Origin: Hevea brasiliensis
Lineage: Eukaryota; Streptophyta; Magnoliopsida; Malpighiales; Euphorbiaceae
Direction of reading: 5' to 3'
Assembly: GCF_030052815.1 (NCBI RefSeq)
Contig: NC_079498.1
Location: forward strand, 99,218,041 to 99,282,040
Length of the DNA: 64,000 nt
Below are positions 12,394-23,043 of this stretch, in pieces. The notes under the pieces are model-generated. The model made no database searches and was not told where the DNA came from. It was given only the letters and a program-made list of their open reading frames with translations. The translations under genes were made by a program, and so were the position numbers. How positions within the stretch are numbered: the first letter of the stretch is position 1; each line of letters begins with the position of its first letter.

Positions 12394-12420
12394 ACCTACA
12401 AAGACTCCGAGAGTGAGCAT
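12291..12420 (+). promoter_or_regulatory. Probable core promoter and leader of NRAMP-A
   Basis: An AT-rich TATA-like stretch at about 12298-12310 is followed by a GA tract at 12357-12390 and sequence well conserved with copy B up to the ATG. The transcription start is not determinable. Copy B lacks about 45 bases here (A about 12314-12356) and has a different GA tract. Confidence 0.4.
12357..12390 (+). repeat. GA microsatellite in the NRAMP-A leader
   Basis: About 17 GA units just upstream of the 5' untranslated region. GA-rich tracts are common near plant transcription starts and can bind BBR/BPC-type factors. In copy B the counterpart is an irregular GAGGGA repeat at 43021-43048. Confidence 0.8.
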
Positions 12421-12473
12421 TTGGAGAGTTCTTCATAGAAGTCTGCTTCTTGATGTGCCTTCCTGTGATTGAG

Positions 12474-12660
12474 GTTCGTCTTTGCCTCTTTCACAGCCAT
12501 GCATCGTTTCTTTTTTCATTTTCTTTCCCGGGTTTCATTTCTTTTTCGTTTTTTAATCTGCAATTTGGGACCTCAGTTCATGAATTTTTGTGTTTTGATT
12601 TAATGGCAATCGTTCTCATAGCTTTCGTTGAATTTATTTTTTTTTTCTTTTGCATAGCAG
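12474..12660 (+). other. Probable 5'-UTR intron, NRAMP-A
   Basis: Sequence reads GAG|GTTCGT at 12474 and a T-rich tract ending in CAG at 12660, 14 bases before the start codon. The counterpart in copy B is 43134-43318. This is inferred from splice consensus and pyrimidine content; no transcript was available. Confidence 0.45.
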
Positions 12661-12674
12661 GGAAAGAGAAACCA

Positions 12675-15600
12675 ATGGCGGGTTCGACGTCTGTGCAGCC
12701 GCAGTTCATTGTCAGCACTGGGAATCGGAGCTTTTCCAATGCACCCCTTATTGACAATTCAGATACTGATCAAATTGTTGTTCCTAACGTAAGTTCTTCA
12801 GCTTACTTTCTATTTGTTAATTTCATTGCATCTTTCTGGGTTTGTTTACTTGATAATACTGTAGTTATTTTTTGTTTTGAGTGACCTCCATTTGTTTGAA
12901 TTAAGTCCTCAGTTTATTTTGTGCATGTTTACGCACCTGTTTATTTTTTGTCATAGAGAAAGAGTCCAACGGTGTTTATTGGGTTCTGTAATTAATCAAG
13001 TTTAAGCGATTATTATTATTATTTTTAATTTTGTTATTTAATTGGACAAGGCAGCTTTGGATTCCTCTGCTTTCTGTAAGAAGCAAAAACAGTTTTGGCT
13101 TCTTTTGCCAATTAAATAAGATGGGAAGTCACCTATTTGGTTCAAGCATTTATCTGTTGATTACCTGATTTCAACTCACTGACATAAAAGTCCTTGTTGA
13201 CGTCTTCTGTTTTTTTCTTCTAATTTAAGTGGATCAAAGGACTCATTTTATGTCCCTCTTCACACTTGACTTGATCAATTGAGAGAGAAATTAGATAAGT
13301 TCAACTTAATACTTATGGTAATCTAATTGTAAAATTATTTTCTTTAAAATATTTATTTTATCCAAAAGGGTTCAATTCAAGTTGCCTTCATGCTATTCAT
13401 CTTTTTTTTTTTTTTTTTTTTGTTTCTCATTTCTTATTTCTGAGTTTTCGTTTGAACAGACTGATATCAGTAAGACAGAGTGGCAGACATGAGCATTGGA
13501 TTACTCTGTTTTAGATATTATGACTCGAAAATCAAAATATCTCTTGCTACATAATTTTAGGAAATTCAAATCAAATAAAGAACTTTATATTAATAATTGT
13601 AGTTGCATTATATCTGGAGGAATGTTTGATGAGGATTCAATCCACCTACAAGTCTTTCTAAAACTACAGGCTTGCCGCTGTAATACACCCAGAAGCTTCG
13701 ATGTGGTCCCTAAAACATCATAGATTATCCTATACAAATGCATTGACTCCTTTGGTACTAAAATTAGTCTCGAAAAATGCCTGCAGACAGACAGCGTATA
13801 TTAATAATTAATGAAGTTACATTTTGATATAAAAAAGACTTAACTTGGTGGTGTGATGTAATTTTTAGCCATGAATGCATCTGCTTTGCAAACAATAATT
13901 AGAATGGTTTAGCAGTAGTGGGAGGCTTTTGTATGACATGGCTAAAGCTTTTGAAAAATTAACGACTGATAGATTGGAGAACGTCATGGAAAAACAAAGC
14001 TTTTGAGGGTCAAAAAATAAATATTGATATTCAGTCTTAATAAGAATATTTTTTTTTTCTTCTAATACCAGTACAGATAACTTGTCAACGAAGGATATCT
14101 TTTTTTTAATATACTATGATGCTGTTACTTTTAATGAAAAGTACAAAAATTCAGTGAAAAGTGAAATACGATAGAAGGTAAAGGATTTATGCAACTAAGA
14201 TACAAAATAGGCATATCCATGTAGGCATGTATATGTTTATGTCAGGCAGGAGTAATTTTTAATTTTCTGGCTTACATCACAGAAAAATCCTCACATAAAT
14301 ATAGTGATTTTTTATTTTAGTTTTTGAAGTAGAAAGTAACATTTACCTCCCTCTACCCACCCTACAAAAAGAAAAAAAAAAAAGAGAAGAAAAATGTCCC
14401 TAGAGAAGAGTAGTTTGTGATCTTAATGGTAATAAATAATGGAATATTTTATAGGTTTTCCATTTATTTGGTTCATAGGAGAGCTGGCTTGATTAATCAT
14501 TGATCAATATATTAGAATTTCTTCACTTTATAGCGTCAATTTGCTGTATAATTTTATTGGCCTTTCAGAAAAAACTCTCATTGCATTCCCTCAATATTGT
14601 CATTCTTTTGCAAATACCGTTTGTGTCATTGGTCCCAATCGCTCTCAGCTTTGAAGTCTTGATTTTGTGATTGTTTCACAACATTTTTTTTATGCAAAAT
14701 TTGCATTTTTGTAGATGGTGACTTTGCTCGTTGTTGCGTTATCTCTGCATAGAATTGGTTTTGAATGAGAAAATTAGTTGATGGAATGCCATTTTCACTT
14801 TGTTTATGCAGAAGAAAAGCTGGAAGAACCTGTTTGCATATATGGGTCCAGGGTTCCTTGTTTCTATTGCATATATTGACCCTGGAAATTGTGAGCCCGA
14901 AATTTCTAAGTTTGTTTGTGCTGCCACATGTTAACACAGCCGCTAATAATTTATGCACTAAATATTCTGTGTTAACCTGCAGTTGAAACTGACCTGCAGT
15001 CAGGAGCAGAATACAAGTATGAGGTACATTCATTTTTTCTCAATGCAGCAGTGTTTTCTTCATCACCTCTTCTCAGTTTTCTATATTGGAGTGGATCCAT
15101 GAGTCTAATCAGGGTCATCATGCATTGGCATAACATATTACCATGGGAAGTTGCCAACAATGCAAAATTTTAAACTCTAATTCAATTTGGCATTTTTTTT
15201 CATCAATGTCCAACAATGAATATGGTAGTCATTTATTTAAAAAATTTCCCAGAATCTTCTTTACCAGCCAACTAGAAGCAACAGAATGAAAGATGCCTAG
15301 TCTTAGTCCATCAAAGAGGCTCCTAGATAGGGTACACCGTAGTTTCCAGAGCCATTTTGCCTTTCATTTTAAAAAAAATTCTAGGGGATTGTGAAAAGTA
15401 ATACTAGTTTCCCTCATACAGATGCTAATACTTTTTATTTTATTTTATTTTATCATACTTTAATTCAATATGCAGCATTACTTTCCTGAAGGATTTTTAT
15501 ATATTTTTTTTCCAGTTACTTTGGATCATATTAGTGGCCTCATGTGCTGCTCTTATTATACAATCTCTAGCAGCCAATTTGGGGGTTGTCACTGGTATGC

Positions 15601-18600
15601 GGCATCTAAATCTGCAACTTTAGTACATATTTTCTCCTAGCATACCCGTATTAATTGCCTGCATTTTTTTTCTTCCAAATGTAATTTGTAATTGTAGGAA
15701 AGCATTTAGCAGAACATTGTAAGAATGAATATCCTCGGGTGCCAAACTTCATCCTTTGGATTCTTGCTGAAATTGCTATTGTTGCATGTGATATTCCTGA
15801 AGGTAAGTTTTGTTAATTTGCTTAATTTTTTTTATTCATATACATGTATAATCAATATATTGCTACGAGCTTAAAAATTGCATTTTGATATTTCAAAAAT
15901 AATATTTCCACATGCATGTACTTTTGAGCATCTTTATATGTATAATCAAAATTTTAAGAAGATATGGCCAAAATAGCGATGCATTCTCTTATATAACATG
16001 TTTCTTGTCCACTAATTTTTGTCCTAGGATGTTTGTTCTTCACCGTACTCTAAATGACGTTCCTTTCTTTTTCAGTAATTGGTACAGCCTTTGCATTGAA
16101 CATGCTTTTCAAAATTTCTGTGTGGATTGGTGTTCTTCTAACTGGGCTTAGCACGTTGGTTCTTCTAGCACTACAGCAATATGGGGTACATCGTTTTCTT
16201 CTTAGTCCATGTATCTTGAACTATTAAGATTAAGAAAAATATAATCTTGTCTCTCTTTTTTTTTTTTTTATCTCTTTTATTCAGTGTTATGGAAAGTTAA
16301 TCACTATATTATTTCTCTGTACATTCTGTATTCTGTATTTCTATTTAGGATTTATTATTTAGGATTTCTTCCTAATTAGTAGAACACAATTATATGAATC
16401 AATCGTATATATATACCCATGTACAGATTAATTAAAATTAAAGAGAATCATCTCTTTCTACATGGTATCAGAGCAGGTCATCTATTTAGAGTGACTATTT
16501 GTTCTCAACACCTAGCTCAGGAGAAACCTTGATCGCCGACTGGCCGTTTCGACTCCGATCAACATCGCCGGCGTTGCCTCAACCCCCTCATTCCACCATT
16601 GTGTGTTGTTGCCTGATCCAGTACACCATTAAAGGACTTCTGAGGTTTGGCTCTCAGATCCTATTTCGGTATTTGCTTGATTTGTGATTTTGGGTTATTT
16701 TGCTGCTGTAAGCACTTTGGATTAGCGTTTCGGTTAATTTTCTTTGTCTCAACAAATGACAGACAATAAGAATGCTATTTTTGATGTGATTCCGGTGATG
16801 ACTAAGATTACAGAACACAAACTTAATGGTTTGAATTACCTGGAGTGGAGTAAGACTGTTAGGGTCTATTTGCGTAGCATTGACAAGGATGATCACCTTA
16901 CTAAAGATCCACCTACGGATGATACACAACAAACTTGGCTAAAAAAGGATGCTCGGTTGTTTTTGCAGCTTCGGAACTCAATTCACAGTGAGGTAATTAG
17001 TTTAATTAATCACTGTGAATTTGTTAAGGAATTGATGGATTACTTAGATTTTCTGTATTCTGGTAAAGGGAATATCTCCCGTATTTATGATGTTTGTAAG
17101 GCATTCTACCGTGCTAAGAAAGAGAATAAGTCTCTCACGGCTTGTTTTATGAATTTTAAACGGGTATATGAGGAACTTAATGTATTGTGCCTTTTAGTCC
17201 TGATGTGAAAGTTCAGCAGGCCCAACGGGAGCAACTGGCTGTTATGAGTTTTCTTGCAGGCCTTCCTTCAGAGTATGAGACTGCTAAATCTCAGATTCTG
17301 TCTAGTTCTGAGATTTCCTCTTTGTATGAAACATTCACACGGGTCTTTCGTACAGAGAGTACCCAATCTTCACAAACACAAGAGTGCTCTTATTAGCCGT
17401 AATCCAAATGGACAACAGGGTAATAGAAGAGGAAGTAGAGGAGGAATTACAGGCAACAGAAGTCATCAGCGTAATGGAGAGGCTAATTCTAATCAGGACT
17501 CAAGAGGAGTTATTTGTTATTATTGCCATGAACCTGGCCATACAAAATATAATTGTCTTTAACTTCAGAGGAAAAATCAGCGATCACATATAGTAAATAT
17601 GGCAGCAGAGGAGTCTACAGTATCTTCCTCTGAGAAAACTATTTTGGTATCTGCAGAGGATTTTGCACAGTTTTTCTAGTATCAGGCATCTCTAAAGCCT
17701 ACCAGTTCCTCTGTCACTACGATCGCTGAGTCAGGTAAATCCACTACATGCCTTGTGTCTTCCTCATCCAAATGGGTTATTGATTCTGGTGTGACAGATC
17801 ACATGACAGATAATTCTAGTCTTCTATCTGCTTTTCAGTCTAATCTCACTTCCTCTATTGTTACTTTAGTTGATGGTTCTACTTCTTGTGTCATGGGTTC
17901 TGGAACTGCGAACCCGACTTCGTCAATTTCTTTGTCATCTATTTTGTGTTTACCAAAATTCTCTTTTAATCTATTTTTTGTTAGTAAACTTACTCGTACC
18001 TTAAATTGTTCTGTTTCCTTTTTTCCTGACAAGTGTTTGTTTCAGGATCTTATGATGAAGCAGATTATTGGTAGAGGACGTGAGTCAGGTGGTCTCTACA
18101 TTCTGAAAAATCATGTATCGCGGTCGCTTGTTTGCTCCAGTACCTTAACACCTCTTGAAGCTCATTGTAGATTGGGCCATCCTTCTTTGTCTACCATGAA
18201 GAAGTCGTGTCCTCGCCTGATCTTTATCAGTACTAGAATGTGAGTCGTGTCAGTTTGCAAAACATCATCGTTTGCCTTCTGTGTTTAGAGTCAATAAACA
18301 GGCTTCATCCCCTTTTGAGTTAGTTCATTCTGATGTTTGGGGTCCTTGTTCTGTTACTTCTAAAACTGGATTTCGATATTTTATTACTTTTGTTGATGAT
18401 TACTTTCGTGTTACCTGGTTATATTTAATGAAAAATCGTTCTGAGTTATTTTCTATCTTTTGTGCTTTTTATAATGAAATCAAAACTCAATTTAATATTT
18501 CTGTGCGCATATTAAGAAGTGACAATGCCAAAGAAGACTTTTCAGCACAATTTTAGTCTTATATGACACAAAATGACATTCTTTATTAGTCTTCCTATGT

Positions 18601-21600
18601 GGATGCCCCATCCCAAAATAGCATGGCCGAAAGAAAAAATCGGAATCTTCTTAAGGTAACCGTGCTCTTCTTTTTCAGATGAAAGTTCCTAAACACTTTT
18701 GGGCGGATGCAGTTTCTACGGCATGTTTTTTGATCAATCGTATGCCGTCTTCTGTTCTTAATGGGGATATTCCTTATACTGTTTTGTTTCCTAAAAAATC
18801 TTTGTTCCCTGTTGAACCCTGTATTTTTTGTTGTACCTATTTTGTGCGTGATGTTCGTCCACAGGTTACTAAATTGGATCCAAAGTCTCTCAAATGTGTC
18901 TTCCTTGGGTACTCCCGGCTGCAAAAAGGGTACCGCTGTTTCTCTCCTACTCTTAATCATTATCTTGTTTCTGAAGATATCACATTTTTTGAGTCCACTC
19001 CATTTTTTCCTCAATCATCTATGAATGAGAGTCAGGGGGAGGAGGTTGATCTTTTAATATATACTGTCCAATCAATGTCTAGTCCTCTCCCACAGCCTGT
19101 TTTTTCTGTCTCTAGACCTACTCGACCTCCTGTTGTTCATGTTTATTCTAGAAGATTGGAGATTCTTGACTCAGATCCTCCACCAGCTACTTCGTTGGGA
19201 GATCCTATACCTCATACCGATCATGATTCTGATCTAGACCTACCCATTGCTCTTCGTAAAGGTAAACATTCATGTACTTACCCTATCTCTTCTTTTGTTT
19301 CTTAATACTGTTGGTGAGGCACTGTCTCATCCTGGCTGGTGTGCTGCTATGAAAGAGGAAATTAAGGCTTTAGATGCTAATGGTATATGGGAACTGTTGC
19401 CTTTGCCCACTGGTAAGAAAGCTATTGGTTGCAAATGGGTATTTACAGTAAAGGTAAATCTTAATGGTTCTGTGGCTAGGTTAAGAGCACGCCTTGTAGC
19501 AAAAGGATATGCTCAGACATATAGGGTTGATTACTCTGACACTTTTTGTCCTGTAGCTAAACTTACTTCTGTTCGCTTGTTTATCTCTTTAGCAGCTACA
19601 TATGATTGGCCCCTGCACCAATTGGATATCAAGAATGTTTTCCTTAATGGTGATCTTCAGGAGGAGGTGTATATGGAGCAACCACCTGGGTTTGTTGCTC
19701 AGGGGGAGTTGGGTAAAGTTTGTAGGCTTCGGAAGTCTCTTTACTGCTTGAAACAAAGTCCTAGGGCCTGGTTTGGGAGATTCAGTGAAGCAGTACAGGA
19801 ATTTGGTATGCAAAAGAGTAAGTGTGATCACTCAGTATTTTATAGGCAATATGAGGCTGGTCTAATTCTCCTGGTAGTCTATGTGGATGACATTGTTATC
19901 ACTGGGAGTGACTCTGTAGGTATTTCATCTCTTAAAACCTTCATCTAAACCCAGTTTCAGACCAAATACTTGGGATTGTTAAAATATTTCTTGGGTATTG
20001 AAGTTATGAGAAGTAAGAAGGGTATTTTCTTGTCTCAAAGAAAATATGTCTGCGATTTATTGACAGAGACAGGAAAATTAGGTGCTAAGCCTTGTAGTGC
20101 ACCAATGACTCCAAATTTACAGCTGTTAGCAGGGGATAGTGAGTTGTTTGAAGATCTAGAGAGATATAGGAGATTGGTAGGAAAATTGAACTACCTTACA
20201 GTCACTCGTCCTGACATTGCTTATGCTGTTAGTGTGGTAAGTCAGTTTATGTCTTCCCCAACTGTTGCTCATTGGGAAGCCTTGGAACAAATCTTGTGTT
20301 AACTGAAAGGCGCTCCAGGAAGAGGTTTGTTATATGGTAATCATGGGCATTTGAATGTTGAATGTTTTTCAGATGCCGACTAGACTGGATCTAAGGTTGA
20401 CAGGAGGTCAACTACTGGATATTGCGTTTTTGTTGGAGGAAATTTGGTGTCTTGGAGAAGCAAGAAGCAGAGTGTAGTTTCTCGATCTAGTGCTGAATCC
20501 GAATACAGAGCCATGGCACAATCAGTATGTGAGGTAATGTGGATACTTCAATTACTAAATGATACAGGTTTTAAGACCTCTCTGCCTGCGAAATTGTGGT
20601 GTGATAATCAAGCTGCTCTCCATATTGCTTCTAATCCGGTGTTTCATGAGCGGACCAAACATATTGAGATTGATTGTCACTTTGTTCGTGAAAAGATTCA
20701 ACAACAGATCATCTCAACAGGACACATCAAAACTGGAGAGCAGTTTTGAGATATTTTCACAAAAGCTCTGAATGGAGCTAAGATTGACTACATTTGTAAC
20801 AAGTTGAGCATGATTAACATCTATGCTCCAACTTGAGGGGGAGTGTTATGGAAAGTCAATCACTATATTATTTCTCTGTATATTCTGTATTCTGTATTCC
20901 TATTTAGGATTTCTTATTTAGGATTTCTTCATAATTAGTAGAACACAATTATAGGAATCAATTGTATATATATACCCATATACAGATTAATTGAAATTAA
21001 GGAGAATAGTCTCTTTCTACATTCAGAAAATATGAGGCTTTGCCAAACATCCAATTATGATGCATTGAATCAGCTTAACCACTCATAATTTCTTCTTATA
21101 GGTCCGGAAGCTTGAATTCCTTATTGCTTTTCTTGTTTCTACAATCGCTGCATGCTTTTTGGTGGAGCTTGCCTTTGCAAAACCCTCTGCTTCTGAAGTT
21201 CTCTATGGGCTTTTTGTTCCACAACTCAAGGGACATGGTGCTGCTGGCCTTGCAATTTCACTTCTTGGTGCCATGGTTATGCCGTAAGTGTTTTATTCAA
21301 TTATGTCTTCCAACTATTAATAGTTACTTCCTTTTGAAAAAAAAAAAAAAGAAAAGAAAAAACATGTTTATCTTCTTTGGCTTCATTGCCCTCATGCAGG
21401 CACAATCTCTTCCTCCATTCGGCATTGGTTCTTTCTAGGAAAATCCCACGATCCATTCCTGGTATCAAGGTAAAGATCTTGAGTATATTAGCTTTAATCT
21501 TAATCATTTGCAGGCATGCTTCAGTGCACAAGTTCGTTTATCAGTTTATGTGAGCATGTGTGCAAGAGTGACCATTTCCATGCACCTCTTTTGGAAAATT

Positions 21601-23007
21601 ATATTTGTATGCAATATATTTTAGCCTTTTCTACTGGAGGATGGATTTCTTAGTGTGCTTATCTTTGTGGGCAACAATATTAAACAACATAATCACATTT
21701 TGAACTTTGTAGCTTTCAACCTTTTGGCTAGTAAATTCATCTTTTTTTAAGTATTAGTACATACCTTTGCATATAGAGTTTCAAGACACTTAAACATGTA
21801 TCTTAGAAAAGTATCTTATAGCCTTGACATCAGGAAGGATTTTCCATCCAATAATAGTAAAAAAAAAAATAAGAGTATATAATAGTTTGATGATTGTGCA
21901 CCCCAAATATCTCTACCCTTTTGGTTAGTTATTTTTCATCTTTTTTTAAGTATTAGTACATACCTTTGCATATAGAGTTTCAAGACACTTAAATATGTAT
22001 CTTAGATAAGTAGCCCATAGCCTTGACATCAGGAAGGATTTTCCATCCAATAATAGTAAAAAAAATAATAAGAGTATATAATAGTTTGATGATTGTGCAC
22101 CCCAAATATCTCTACCCTTCTGGAAAGATATGTTTTCATTGCTGTTGCTGTCCTAGCATATCTTGAAGGTTATCCAAAACGAAATTAAATTTATAAAGAC
22201 ACTGCTACATGTTAACAAGTTGACACTCAATGGTTCTTATTAAAACATGACATTGACGATTTTTTGAACATAGAAATTTGCAGAACTAACAATTTTGTTT
22301 GCAGGAGGCTCGTAGATTTTACTTGATAGAAAGTGCCTTCGCTCTCACACTGGCCTTTTTCATTAATGTATCTGTTATTTCTGTAAGTGGTGCTGTTTGC
22401 AATTCCCCAAATTTAAATCCAGAAGATCAGTCAAAATGCAAGGACTTGGACTTGAACGAGGCTTCTTTTTTGCTTAAAGTATGTGAACAAATTTTCCAAA
22501 TATCTGATTACATTTCCCTATCTATACTTGCTTTTGTACTCAGATAATGCTAATCTTGTACTGGATATTACAGTTTGTTTTCAGTTCCTTCTAAATTTAC
22601 AATTTGATCTTGATCTGCTTCATGATGGTATTTTATTAATCTTTTTTGATAGAATGTTTTGGGTAGATGGAGTTCAAAACTTTTTGCAATTGCTTTGTTG
22701 GCATCTGGTCAGAGTTCTACAATAACAGGAACTTATGCAGGGCAGTATGTCATGCAGGTACTTGGTCATGACATATAATTGTTATTATTTCTTGAGGTCC
22801 ATGTATGTAAATCAGCTTGCCATTAGTGCTGCCACTTTTACCTTAAGTAATAAGGCTTTATGGTTGCGTTCCTGATTTCTGTTGAAGAATTTAATATTTC
22901 TTAGCTCATCTTGTCATGTTGCAAGCACTAATGCACAGAGCACTTCCTCTGTTTTTTAAGGCAAATGATCTTTTTAACAAAATCACTTTCAATACATACA
23001 TACATAC

Positions 23008-23043
<36 letters not shown>

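Larger units (their letters stand above)
16285..21021 (+). mobile_element. Ty1/copia LTR retrotransposon in NRAMP-A intron 6
   Basis: A 4737-bp element in the same orientation as the gene, with 178-bp LTRs, a perfect tRNA-iMet primer site, gag, then protease, integrase, RT and RNase H in copia order, and a polypurine tract. Short LTRs and total length fit the Ale/Retrofit lineage; that assignment is tentative. It is flanked by the 5-bp duplication TTCAG, and copy B has the empty site at 46957-46961. The coding region is broken by several frame changes and stops. Its LTR promoter and polyadenylation signals lie in sense within the host intron. Confidence 0.94.

Noticed and set aside
12450..12674. 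In-frame upstream extension of NRAMP-A exon 1 by 75 residues
   Set aside because: It lies in a T-rich stretch with 5'-UTR intron signals. The copy B frame differs, and family proteins start at MAGSTS-like sequence.
13455..13730. Possible extra exon in NRAMP intron 1 (ACAG|ACTGATATCAG...)
   Set aside because: The frame from exon 1 joins exon 2 directly to give the conserved KKSWKN segment; the candidate adds nothing seen in the family and has stops in other phases.
14626..15160. Minus-strand open frames over NRAMP exons 2 and 3
   Set aside because: They are shadows of conserved exons; no family pattern, and the plus strand carries the clear transporter exons.
16186..21101. NRAMP-A as a pseudogene because of the copia insertion
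   Set aside because: The insertion is intronic; the donor, acceptor, phases and all exons are intact.
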